Below are positions 25,401 to 33,475 of a stretch of DNA of 50,908 nt, one piece after another. The position numbers and the translations under genes were made by a program. This stretch comes from a virus. The notes below the pieces were generated by a model, which was not told where the DNA came from, searched no databases, and was given only the letters and a program-made list of their open reading frames with translations. Position 1 is the stretch's first letter. Every line of letters starts with the position of its first letter. The stretch spans positions 1 to 50,908 of the IMG/VR virus record IMGVR_UViG_3300024346_000102; one strand, written 5' to 3'.

Positions 25401-27643
25401 AATACCCAACCATTTCCATTATCTATAAGAACATTAAAAGTGTTAGCTGAATTAGTCGCGTCGGCATATAATATTATTGTATCAAAATTAACTTGTGCTA
25501 AAGTTGCAACAATACACTGTGTTCCTATGCTGTTAAAATAAGGGTATAATGCACTAGGCGCGCTTCCTGTTTTAATATCAACTGTATAATAATTTCCTTT
25601 TGCATAAGCACCTGGATAACCAGCAACGCCGTTAGCGTTTACGTCTTCAGGTATTTGTTGTAAATAATATAAAGCTAAATTATCACCTTTCCACGGTTGA
25701 ACATCATTACTGAAACTAGCTGCTTTATAATCATAAAAATAATTAGAACCAGGCTGAGGATCTCCATTAGCGTCTAATAATCCATCATAGTTAGATAGTA
25801 TTATATCTGTTTGTCTACCATATTTATCTGCTAATATAACACCAACTTGATAGTTTCTGTTTTGTTTTACGGAATGTTGAGGATATTCAACAAATTGTTG
25901 TGCGCTTTTTTCAGTAACATCTACGTAGTAATCTAAACCAATAGGTGCACTATAACCTTCTAAGTAATTAGAATACATTATTCTATTGCCTGATGTTTCT
26001 TGAGCTAATGCTCTAACAGGTACTTTATCATAAACTCTTACTGATTGAGAAGCAGGTAGCGTTCTAATAGCATGCCTAGATTCGTAAGAATATTGATATA
26101 TATTTGTATATTTTAAATTAGTTATAAAATTAGCATCAACTTTTATAGTTTCTATAACTTGATAAGCCTGCATATCAGACTGTTTAAATATTATATCTAA
26201 AGATTTTATTTTATATTTATTAATTATATCTATACAAGGTAATTCTATATTCAACACAGCATTGTTTATAGAGTTTTGCATAAACTCTACAACAGTAGTT
26301 ATAAATGCTAGATTTTCATCATCATTAACAAATTGACCTTCTTGGTATGGTATAAAAACATCTTGACTAAAAGGTGAAACAACAGAATACTCGTTGTCAT
26401 CAAATTTAAATCTATATGCAAACTTTACAAATTTATCTTTAATGTAATCAGGATCGCCTGTCCAACCAGTATAACCAGCATCTTTTATAACTCTTACAGA
26501 GTAACCATCTATTGTACTTCCATTTGTTTCAACGGTAACACCTGCGCCAGAAGGTGGAACTCTAAAATACGAATTGCTACTAGTGTCAGATGCCCAAAAC
26601 CTAGCTTCGGTTGTTAAGTTGGTAAAACCTAAAGCTGTACTAATAGTTGAATTTCTATATCCACCTGGTAATGCGCTAAATCCATTTAAATCATTTCCAG
26701 GATTATCCCATAAAAATTCACTTTTATATGGTGACGATAAAGTACCAGCAATACCAATTATTTGACTATATTCAGTAGCTGTTGGTATTCTATGACCAAT
26801 TGGTGCTAAACCTCTAGCGTCAAGAACAGCCCATTTATTATATAATAAACCATACGTAACTCCATTACCATTGTAGTTAGCGTAGTAACACCATCTACCT
26901 TCTTGATTTGTATCAGCATCAGCCCAAGCTGTTTGTGATGTAGCCTCGGGTATAGCGTCACCGTTTTTATATCTTTTTACAGCTAGATTAGAACTGCTTA
27001 TAGAATATATACCTAATTCAACCACAGCTGGATCAGCCGCGTCAGACATTGTAGAAGGTAATAATACATCTATAAAAGGTGGCGCTTGCTCTGAAGCGCT
27101 AGCTCTTAAATTTAAAAATTCAGGTGGATTAAGCGGAGCATATTTAGCAACAGATATTTGATCTTCGTTAAAATAATAACCCAGCGGTTGGTCTACATTT
27201 ATTTTTCTTGGTTGATTTCTATTATCAGTAAAGAATAATTGGTTTTCAATTAAACTAATACCTTCCATTCTACTTCCAGAGCAAAAATTTAAAAAACTAC
27301 CTGATACTAAAACGTTGTTAGTATTTGTTCTAGTTTGAAGAAAACCAATAGTACAAGTTGCGGTTAAAGGAGCTTTTATAGCGCAATTAGCATGGTTTGT
27401 TCTAAAATAATAAAGTCTATTATTAGACTCATCAGCATAGGTTCCTATAATACTAAAACCAGTTGTCTCTCCAACAGCTGTAATATTATTACCTAATATA
27501 GATTCAACAGCGCCAACATCACTAGATTCTGATCTAGAAACAGCTATGTTTAAAGCGTCTCTATACTCGTTATTTGGAATTAATCTTTCATCTAAGTCTT
27601 TATTCATTTTAGACTTAATGAAATTATTTTTAGCTTCTGCCAT
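22478..27643 (-). CDS. Large tail protein (crAss-like stabilisation type) with FISUMP insertion
   Basis: A 1721-residue virion protein. The N-terminus (FIKSKMNKDLDERLIPNNEY, then RDALNIAVSRSES, GAVESILGN) strongly resembles the N-terminal region of crAss-like tail stabilisation proteins. Residues about 235-390 form an inserted FISUMP-like domain (separate entry). The middle contains beta-rich modules; the part after about residue 1180 has Ig- or carbohydrate-binding-like runs of Ser/Thr/Gly, and the last 130 residues are Gly/Ala/Ser/Pro-rich. It is likely a multidomain tail hub or appendage exposed to the host surface. No peptidase or glycosidase motif was recognised. Confidence 0.75.
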   Translation of the reverse strand: MAEAKNNFIKSKMNKDLDERLIPNNEYRDALNIAVSRSESSDVGAVESILGNNITAVGETTGFSIIGTYADESNNRLYYFRTNHANCAIKAPLTATCTIGFLQTRTNTNNVLVSGSFLNFCSGSRMEGISLIENQLFFTDNRNQPRKINVDQPLGYYFNEDQISVAKYAPLNPPEFLNLRASASEQAPPFIDVLLPSTMSDAADPAVVELGIYSISSSNLAVKRYKNGDAIPEATSQTAWADADTNQEGRWCYYANYNGNGVTYGLLYNKWAVLDARGLAPIGHRIPTATEYSQIIGIAGTLSSPYKSEFLWDNPGNDLNGFSALPGGYRNSTISTALGFTNLTTEARFWASDTSSNSYFRVPPSGAGVTVETNGSTIDGYSVRVIKDAGYTGWTGDPDYIKDKFVKFAYRFKFDDNEYSVVSPFSQDVFIPYQEGQFVNDDENLAFITTVVEFMQNSINNAVLNIELPCIDIINKYKIKSLDIIFKQSDMQAYQVIETIKVDANFITNLKYTNIYQYSYESRHAIRTLPASQSVRVYDKVPVRALAQETSGNRIMYSNYLEGYSAPIGLDYYVDVTEKSAQQFVEYPQHSVKQNRNYQVGVILADKYGRQTDIILSNYDGLLDANGDPQPGSNYFYDYKAASFSNDVQPWKGDNLALYYLQQIPEDVNANGVAGYPGAYAKGNYYTVDIKTGSAPSALYPYFNSIGTQCIVATLAQVNFDTIILYADATNSANTFNVLIDNGNGWVLQSPSSYTISQDGINTDVDFYPTLTGETTNVTGNPSTSYSIINLTPSSDEPSIGSTVTGTGITTGTTVTSYDSSTGIVTFNFSSNLSNGVTLSFNSGVTLGSTVKFEVLYTSANLYKYTTGAASSTNRPLFPTWPTTYSTYYAVGKKLRGLYIDYTEITSVTALSDASGVRAVEFFTQEEVATNYLFDDTPGTRPEPSIFGQEKTFVTYDINVNGFYGYKFATKQQQQDYYNVYLPGIINGYPIKGETKEQGDTAYSTLITDNINKIPRNLEDVGPLQNQFTSDVSLFGRVTNINTIEDATGVYKTGNRQFDPVPSADQVDLVGTVSDLFPGLIAASTPQPGDVNPEAIYNYNTKPVLFQVSTQKAIGLTEDQYTLPVLGEGNFPYPEDMYLAVYETAPYVSPLEIFYESSTSELVSDLNESLVNENTNITGISSFTSNFPESAQVGTIITTDFFPTAGGVNVTTASLSSYTVYNYFDQSPDTGTLDTTVLQNPKFNIEAGSSVGSFRIVTADRFYAGSSAEVGFFVDWRGKYQFNLTFVQEDGITSTQTLEIDLENVAPVIDRINVSATVVNYDVDIVQPSTSTSTTQQSNKGRNGSAKAYSLGDTTSLTGSTFELNPPNGNAWEVDKITITDLTTAGTTVIPDNGELISDYIQVATGTQKSVTQQLVIPNTDWLTFVLKGALNSTGGQSNGPMNTANKGYLINLRLTDTLGLTNTSATISYNVGASLFFGQVIATPYLSGIDPTGRVTNGNGSDVSNSTLQNPSQGGAPRWTGQIQNWTSNTVYLYVQVTIGSASQQTGQAQAINVRGVYGDGTTSFTDATGASFGLNADGAIQSVVVSNGTQGNSSTLNQFAMLSPFTASSAGVSQVDFGSAVTAGMRPGGKASNYGLPDCSGSAIIGGGVKLTTQGGSYANNVYAAIIASTSPQSAGNATILANSFGIVYEGPISPPWYEPSGSNDPSINPTITPVPVTT
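26480..26945 (-). other. FISUMP / C-type-lectin-like domain inside the large tail protein
   Basis: The encoded segment carries the landmarks of the FISUMP domain (Fibrobacter major paralogous domain): YGLLYNKWAV, LAPIGHRIPTATEYSQ, GFSALPGGYRNS, ARFWASDT and GYSVRVIKDAG at its end. The domain has a C-type-lectin-like fold and is frequent in Bacteroidota surface proteins and as a target of diversity-generating retroelements. Its position early in a tail protein suggests a ligand-binding insertion. Confidence 0.75.
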
Positions 27644-27649
27644 TTAATT

Positions 27650-28924
27650 TTAGTGTTTAATCCATTTAGATTTACCTCTCATTACTTGTGATATTTCATC
27701 AAGTTTTATATTTGACAACCTTATTTTAGTATTTCTTAATTTAGATATTTTATCTTTTCTTAATCTTTGTACTACATATTCTGGTTGATTTATTCTAGTA
27801 GATATTAAAGAATATAGTATAGAGGCATACATAGCTTCTTCTGCCATTTTAGGAACTCTACTATCTAGATCATAAGCTAATCCATCTGAAATATATTCAA
27901 AAACAATTAATCTACCAGCTAAATTGCTTGAAAAAGAAAGTTTGTTTTCTCTTTCGTTTATATTAAACCAACCATTTCCCTGTGCTGTTTGTGGATCAAG
28001 ACCATATAGTCTTCCATATCCAAAGCCAAAAAGACCTTCCCAGCCATAACCATATTCGGATTGATCAGCTGAATTAGGTATAGCGTTACCATCTAAATCT
28101 GTTAAAAGTCTAGAACTAGCAGTGTGCCATCTTTCTTGAGTTATAGAAGTTCCTTCTAAATCATTTCCAAAATTATCTTGTGTTGGAATACCCTCTGAAT
28201 CTTGAGCTTGTGTATAATAAGGGCTTATAGTTAAGTTATTTGTTGGGTAAATAATATGCTTAACACCTAAGGCGTCAATCCAAGAGCATCTTACATAGTT
28301 AACGTAATCTTGAGGTATAACTAACGTTAAAGAGTCTGGTATAGTTAGTTCAGCTGATTTAATGCTTTTTAAAGTATCATAACTAAATTCTTGCATAGCT
28401 CTTTTTGCAAAAAATATAATATCACTTCTTTTTGTATTAGGTAGTAATTTGTCTTGACCAACGTATCCAACTGAAAAATTGTTTATAATATCATTTAATT
28501 TTATATATTGATAACTACCGTAATTATCTTCTACGGTTTGACCATAAGCTTTTTCAGCTTCTGTTTGACCATATTTACCACCGGTTAATATAGTTAACTG
28601 CACAACAATATATGCATTGTTGCCTGGGTCAGCTGTTAATGTTATTGTCTTATTGTTATTACTAAGAACAATTTCTGTAATCCATTCAGACCACGAACCA
28701 GCCATGCCGCTAGAGCTAGTATATACCTTAAAATTATTTAAAGCATAATCAGGACTTGTAGGATTCCAACTTGTAGCACTACCTAAAAACAGTGGCGTGT
28801 CAAAGTCTGTTATAAATTGTTGACCACCCACTCCTACAGCAGCCCCTCTAAAACCTTGAGATCCAGCATAGTATTGCTCGTTATTCTCAGTTATTAGTCC
28901 ATTATTTTGTGGTTGTATAGCCAT
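27650..28924 (-). CDS. Connector / ring (tail tubular-type) protein
   Basis: A 424-residue protein. The middle block (LNDIINNFSVGYVGQDKLLP, then AKRAMQEFSYDTLKSIKSAE, then IPQDYVNYVRCSWIDALGVK) resembles crAss-like ring/tail tubular proteins. The C-terminal helices (PKMAEEAMYASILYSLISTR) are typical for a head-to-tail adaptor. It sits between the 316-residue connector and the big tail protein, 7 bases from the latter. Likely forms the tail tube or ring below the portal. Confidence 0.7.
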   Translation of the reverse strand: MAIQPQNNGLITENNEQYYAGSQGFRGAAVGVGGQQFITDFDTPLFLGSATSWNPTSPDYALNNFKVYTSSSGMAGSWSEWITEIVLSNNNKTITLTADPGNNAYIVVQLTILTGGKYGQTEAEKAYGQTVEDNYGSYQYIKLNDIINNFSVGYVGQDKLLPNTKRSDIIFFAKRAMQEFSYDTLKSIKSAELTIPDSLTLVIPQDYVNYVRCSWIDALGVKHIIYPTNNLTISPYYTQAQDSEGIPTQDNFGNDLEGTSITQERWHTASSRLLTDLDGNAIPNSADQSEYGYGWEGLFGFGYGRLYGLDPQTAQGNGWFNINERENKLSFSSNLAGRLIVFEYISDGLAYDLDSRVPKMAEEAMYASILYSLISTRINQPEYVVQRLRKDKISKLRNTKIRLSNIKLDEISQVMRGKSKWIKH

Positions 28925-28930
28925 GTTATG

Positions 28931-29881
28931 TTAGTTTCTTTCGTTTTGTTTTTCTTGTTGTATTTCAGCTGATGCAGCTTGAATAATCATTGGATCTTTA
29001 ATAACAACACCCGCATAAAGTAATATTTGAAGTATAACATTTGATTGTTCTGTTATATTTAACTCAAAGTCAACAGATGTAGTTGGATCCCAAACATAAG
29101 AAAAGCTAGGTCCTGTTGCTGTAAAATTCCATACAACATCAGCAGGTTTTCTTACATATGTAGCTTGAACGTTTCCATTTATTGTTTGAGGATATATTAT
29201 TATTTGATTATTATTAAATATATAAACAGGAAAATAATCACTAGGTTTTGTTATTGTAGATAAATTAAGTAAAGCTAATTCATTTCTTTGAACAGGCTCA
29301 ACGGCTTTATCATCTTTATATAAAACAGTACCTAGTTTATAAAAGTTCTGTGGATATAAAGTAATTCTTATAGTACTACCTGCGGCGATTGCGCCGGCAG
29401 TTAGTTGTAATGCTCCACCAGTTATAGTAAAGTTAGTGTAAGGTAAACCAGCCGCACCTGTTGGTGTTTCTAGTGTAACAACTACAGTACTGTCTTCTAC
29501 TTGAGCTTGTGTTATTGTTGTTAGTGTATATGATGTTGCATTTAAAACTGTTGCGAAAACTTGTGTTCCGCTTGCCGCACCTGAAGAAGATGGTGGGCTA
29601 AAAAAAGCTGGATTACTACCAACTGGTGCTGTATAGGCGCACGTGCCTATTTCTTTAAAAGCGTCTAATTTTTCTTGCACGCTTTTATATCTATCAGCGT
29701 ATTCGCTATCATTTTGTGGCACACGCATTTGTTGATTTATTGTTTCAAAATAACCATCAACAATTTCTAATTGAACTTGAGTTGCTAATTTGTTAAACTC
29801 GTTTGGAGTTAAATAGCCTCTTTGTTCTTTGTTAATTATTAACAAGACTGTTTTATAGACTTGATCTACGTTTATTGCCAT
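28931..29881 (-). CDS. Head-tail connector protein
   Basis: A 316-residue protein starting with NVDQVYKTVLLIINKEQRGY, then LTPNEFNKLATQVQLEIVDG. The helical N-terminus is common among Bacteroidota podovirus adaptor proteins; residues about 95-180 are beta-rich with Ser/Thr/Ala. The C-terminus is a helix with charged end (AASAEIQQEKQNERN). Location after the capsid gene and before the ring protein supports a connector role. A hairpin lies in its leader (29904-29923). Confidence 0.65.
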   Translation of the reverse strand: MAINVDQVYKTVLLIINKEQRGYLTPNEFNKLATQVQLEIVDGYFETINQQMRVPQNDSEYADRYKSVQEKLDAFKEIGTCAYTAPVGSNPAFFSPPSSSGAASGTQVFATVLNATSYTLTTITQAQVEDSTVVVTLETPTGAAGLPYTNFTITGGALQLTAGAIAAGSTIRITLYPQNFYKLGTVLYKDDKAVEPVQRNELALLNLSTITKPSDYFPVYIFNNNQIIIYPQTINGNVQATYVRKPADVVWNFTATGPSFSYVWDPTTSVDFELNITEQSNVILQILLYAGVVIKDPMIIQAASAEIQQEKQNERN

Positions 29882-29903
29882 TTTTTATTTTTATTATAAT
29901 ATT

Positions 29904-29923
29904 GGGCCCGAGTAAACGAGCCC
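29904..29923 (-). terminator. GC-rich stem-loop between two late genes
   Basis: On the minus strand GGGCTCG pairs with CGGGCCC (7 bp, one G:U) around a 6-base loop. It lies downstream of the 251-aa gene and upstream of the connector gene. The following AATATTATAATAAAA stretch is A/T-rich but has no long U run, so it may be a partial terminator or an mRNA processing site. Confidence 0.55.
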
Positions 29924-29940
29924 TATATTAGTATTACATG

Positions 29941-30696
29941 TTATTTAAACTTTTTCTCGATAGATTTAAATATTTCTACACCTTCGTCTGTTTTGAAGAA
30001 AGCAGCCATAGCTGAATAAGGATTTTCATCAAAAGGAACAGTCATTAGTTTCTTTTTATTACTAGCCCACGTAAAAAATCTTTGATCTGGAGATAAACTA
30101 ATTATACCAGCCTCTGAAGCTTTTATAGCAAAGTTTCTTAATTGTACATTTTCATCATTAACTAGCTCTATAAAGAGTTGTGGATTTGATCTAGCAAATA
30201 TTAACAAATCTCTTTTAAGTTCCTTAGAACCCATCGTAGATACCTTAGATCCAATTTCAACCCTTAGTATAGCCTCTGCCTGATCTATATCTATATCTTT
30301 AGCGTAAGTCATTGCAGCTACTTGTAATTCAAGTAAACCTAATTCGTCAGTTGCTTCTTGTACAGCGTTAAACTCGTCATAAGACTTTAATCTTGAAGGG
30401 TGATATAATGATAATAGTTTTTGTAAATTTTGTTTTTCTTTTGGAACAAATAAAACACCGTCTTGAAAGACAATGTGACCCAATGTTACCTCACCTTTTT
30501 GATCTTCTACAAAAGGAGAATCTTGGTTTGTTGCGTATCTTAATTCTTTTTGTTTACCTGATTCTTCATCAAAATAAAGAAGCGAGTGCTTTCTCGTATG
30601 TTTAGAAGGAATTGTAAACGTTAATGGTTCCATGTTATTTCTTAGAGTATATCTTCTATCTCTAATTTCCCAATTACTTGGTGTTTCTTTTTTCAT
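29941..30696 (-). CDS. Head-associated protein of unknown function
   Basis: A 251-residue soluble protein. The N-terminal half is beta-rich (MEPLTFTIPSKHTRKHSLLY, then HIVFQDGVLFVPKEKQ). The C-terminal half is helical (ELKRDLLIFARSNPQLFIEL, later RNFAIKASEAGIISLSPDQR). Placed just after the major capsid gene, separated from it by a terminator-like hairpin. A head-completion or assembly role is an inference from location. Confidence 0.5.
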   Translation of the reverse strand: MKKETPSNWEIRDRRYTLRNNMEPLTFTIPSKHTRKHSLLYFDEESGKQKELRYATNQDSPFVEDQKGEVTLGHIVFQDGVLFVPKEKQNLQKLLSLYHPSRLKSYDEFNAVQEATDELGLLELQVAAMTYAKDIDIDQAEAILRVEIGSKVSTMGSKELKRDLLIFARSNPQLFIELVNDENVQLRNFAIKASEAGIISLSPDQRFFTWASNKKKLMTVPFDENPYSAMAAFFKTDEGVEIFKSIEKKFK

Positions 30697-30732
30697 AATA
30701 CAATATAATTAAATAATTTATAAAAGTAATAA

Positions 30733-30759
30733 TTACCCCCGTCAATATAACGAGGGTAA
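30733..30759 (-). terminator. Terminator-like hairpin after the major capsid gene
   Basis: On the minus strand TTACCCTCG pairs with CGGGGGTAA (9 bp, one G:U) around a 9-base loop, followed by the U-rich TTATTACTTTTATAAATT. It starts 23 bases after the capsid stop codon. A partial terminator here would give more capsid mRNA than downstream tail mRNA. Confidence 0.7.
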
Positions 30760-30781
30760 GAATTACATTAATTTTGGATTT

Positions 30782-32227
30782 TTATAATCCTTTGAACAAT
30801 ACAAAGTTGTTAGCAGCTTGTACAACTAAACATCTTTCAGATAGGAAGTTAACTTCCATAGCATCAAGATCAGATGTAAATGCACCACCAGCAGAACCAG
30901 TTAACCAAGACTTCATACGTCTGTCATCTCCTTGAGATGCTCTGTAACGCACGTGTAAGAATGGTCTTCTAATGTTTGTTCCTAAGATTTGATCATAAAC
31001 TGTAGAAGTTCCAGCAGGAATTAATACACCTTCAATAGAAGAAGGTCCTACCATAGCACCTCTTGTAGAAGCATCATTTAAGTATTTCCAATCAGTCTTA
31101 TAAAAGTCGTAAGATCCTCTACGGAATCCGCTAAACCCTAAGTTTAAAGCCATTTCTTCAGAATTTTCAAATAGTCCAAAAGCAGTACCTCCAGCGTATC
31201 CACCAGAAATAGAAGCTAACATATCATCAAAATCCAAAGCTGTTTGTCTTTGTAAAAATAACATATTTTCTTCAATTGCTCCTTGAGTATCTAAATTTTT
31301 CAAAATAGCATCAAATGCATCAATTCCAGCAGCAGCAGTAAATCCTGTTTGCACATTACCTCTTGCGGTAACAGCAGCAAAAAGACCTTGCGTACCATTT
31401 GCAGCAGCAATTGCTCCAGATCCAGCAGCAGCGATCTCACCTTCTACTAATGACATTTCTAAGTAATCTTCGAAACGTAATCTAGTTTCAGACTCAGCTT
31501 TTAAATACCATAAGTATCCAGAAGTTCCGTCTTCAGTAGCAACTTCAACCCAACCGATTTGTGCCATATCAGATCCATTTACAACGTATTTGTTTCTGAT
31601 AATGATAGGTGAGTTAGAAAATTGAGTAAATTGTGGGTCAACACTAATGTAACCGTTAGATGCAGCACCTGCAATAGCAGTATTATTAGGAGTTAATGAT
31701 CCTTTTGCATATTCAGAACCGTATACAAATACTTTAACTTGACCTACTAATCCAGCAAGAGCAATTGTAGCAGCCGTGTAAGGTAAAGCAGTAATTGATC
31801 CGACACCAGCAGCGCCTGGAGTAGAAGCACTAACGTAGCACTTTACTTCAGCTCCAAAGTCGTCCATTACCACAACAGTAGCTCCAACTGATATAACGTT
31901 TATTACGTTAGCAGGAGTTCCTGCCCAGTTAATAACATTAGCACCAGCTAAAGTAAGATTGTCATAAGCAATGTGTAATCTATTTTGTTCAGACCAAATT
32001 ACTTGATCAGAAGTCATTGGCATTTCAGCGCCAACCATTCTTAAAAAGCCAGATAACGTTCTGTTTCCATAACGCTCTACTTCTTGTTCGTATACTTCAG
32101 GTAGATATTGTTGTGCAAAATCTACGAAGTTAGCACCTGCAGCATTGTTCCATTGTAGGTAGTTGCTGTTTAATACTTCCTGTGCTTGAGATGGGATTAA
32201 ATTCCCAAATTGAGGTTGTAAACTCAT
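30782..32227 (-). CDS. Major capsid protein
   Basis: A 481-residue protein in the canonical place: after portal and scaffold, before connectors. The N-terminus contains LPEVYEQEVERYGNRTLSGF and QVIWSEQNRLHIAYD, a helix-plus-beta start typical for HK97-fold capsids of Bacteroidota podoviruses. An Ala/Gly-rich segment with LVEGEIAAAGSGAIAAANGT may be an insertion or the spine-helix region. The gene is clearly GC-richer and uses more evenly optimised codons than its neighbours, as expected for the most abundant protein. The upstream scaffold gene supports the assignment. No delta-domain or cleavage site can be read with certainty. Confidence 0.88.
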   Translation of the reverse strand: MSLQPQFGNLIPSQAQEVLNSNYLQWNNAAGANFVDFAQQYLPEVYEQEVERYGNRTLSGFLRMVGAEMPMTSDQVIWSEQNRLHIAYDNLTLAGANVINWAGTPANVINVISVGATVVVMDDFGAEVKCYVSASTPGAAGVGSITALPYTAATIALAGLVGQVKVFVYGSEYAKGSLTPNNTAIAGAASNGYISVDPQFTQFSNSPIIIRNKYVVNGSDMAQIGWVEVATEDGTSGYLWYLKAESETRLRFEDYLEMSLVEGEIAAAGSGAIAAANGTQGLFAAVTARGNVQTGFTAAAGIDAFDAILKNLDTQGAIEENMLFLQRQTALDFDDMLASISGGYAGGTAFGLFENSEEMALNLGFSGFRRGSYDFYKTDWKYLNDASTRGAMVGPSSIEGVLIPAGTSTVYDQILGTNIRRPFLHVRYRASQGDDRRMKSWLTGSAGGAFTSDLDAMEVNFLSERCLVVQAANNFVLFKGL

Positions 32228-32242
32228 AATTTTTAAATTGTT

Positions 32243-33445
32243 TTAGTTAAATTTTTTTGTTTTAATTTTTAGTTTTGAAGAATCAGCACCACTTATTGCT
32301 TTAATTTTCATACCATTAACAAAAACACTTCCACTGTTATTACCACCTTCTTTTCTTGTTTCTGTAGTAATATTTTTAGACTTAGCTACAACGTCTTTAA
32401 CAGCGTCTGCTTTGCCTTGTTCATAAAAGTGTTGAGCTATAGTATCTGCATTTCTAGCAGCATACATGGCTTTGTGATAACCTTTTGGATCTTTTAAACT
32501 ACCGTCATCTGCTAAGAACTTCGTAACAAAATTTGTTAAGTCTAATTGATTTTCAACTACTTCGTTAGGGTTTTTAACACCATATCTAAAGCTTTTTTCT
32601 CCTAAATTAAAATCGAAACCTTCGAATTCTTTATTAAAAGTATCTTTAGTTATGCGCTCAAACTCTTCACGTTGTTTAAGTCTCACTTTTTCATCTTCAT
32701 TATATCGGTTAAAAAAATCTACAGCTTTTTGTTGGTCTGGAGTAGAAGATGATTTCAACTTGATTTCATCATAATATTTATCTTTAAGACCATTTAAAAA
32801 AGTTTTAGCTTTTCCAACTTCTTCTTTATACGCAAGTTTCTTTTTTCTAATCTCGCGTTCTTCGTCCACTTGTTCGTCATATTTAAAATTATCTTCTAAA
32901 AGAAAATTAACTTCATCATACTCTAAATGTGGACGTGTATTTTTATAATATTCTCTAAGTAAAGTGGTATTATCAACATTTGAATAGTCAGCGTTTAACC
33001 TAACATAATCTTCAATAGTTGAACCAGGTACTTCTTGCATGAAGGAAACTAGCTTCTCAATGTTTTCAGGTAGTTTTTTACCTAACACTTCTTGATCTCT
33101 AATAGCTTCTTTTACCTCTGTTTTTACTTTTTTTATTTCTTCTTCGGATCTTGGTATTTCTTTAATAACATTTTCAGTGGCCCCTTTGTCTCCTTGTCCC
33201 ACATCTTGCAGTTCCACCTTGGATCCCTCTTCGCGTAACACGCTTTCCTCTGAGCTTTGCTTTTGAATGGCATCTTCTTTGTTTTTTTGTGTTAAATCTA
33301 CTTTAATAGGTTCTTCTTTTTTAATTGCAGCAAGATCCATTTTAATAGTTTCTTCTGGTACAATTAATTTTTTAGGCACTTTCTTTTTAACTTTAAAGTC
33401 ACCTTCCTGTTTAACAGGTTTTTTTACTTCTGTTTCTTTTGACAT
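32243..33445 (-). CDS. Probable capsid scaffolding protein
   Basis: A 400-residue, very charged protein (K and E rich) with a disordered N-terminus (KKPVKQEGDFKVKKKVPKKL), long helical/coiled-coil middle (DEEREIRKKKLAYKEEVGKA) and a small basic C-terminus (GADSSKLKIKTKKFN) suited to binding the capsid shell. Position between portal and major capsid genes is the standard place for a scaffold. Sequence similarity was not used; the call rests on composition and order. Confidence 0.75.
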   Translation of the reverse strand: MSKETEVKKPVKQEGDFKVKKKVPKKLIVPEETIKMDLAAIKKEEPIKVDLTQKNKEDAIQKQSSEESVLREEGSKVELQDVGQGDKGATENVIKEIPRSEEEIKKVKTEVKEAIRDQEVLGKKLPENIEKLVSFMQEVPGSTIEDYVRLNADYSNVDNTTLLREYYKNTRPHLEYDEVNFLLEDNFKYDEQVDEEREIRKKKLAYKEEVGKAKTFLNGLKDKYYDEIKLKSSSTPDQQKAVDFFNRYNEDEKVRLKQREEFERITKDTFNKEFEGFDFNLGEKSFRYGVKNPNEVVENQLDLTNFVTKFLADDGSLKDPKGYHKAMYAARNADTIAQHFYEQGKADAVKDVVAKSKNITTETRKEGGNNSGSVFVNGMKIKAISGADSSKLKIKTKKFN

Positions 33446-33475
33446 AATATAATATAATTAAAAATTTATAATTCT

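Noticed and set aside
22478-27643. A diversity-generating retroelement in this window
   Set aside because: A FISUMP target-like domain is present but no reverse transcriptase and no template repeat copy was found.
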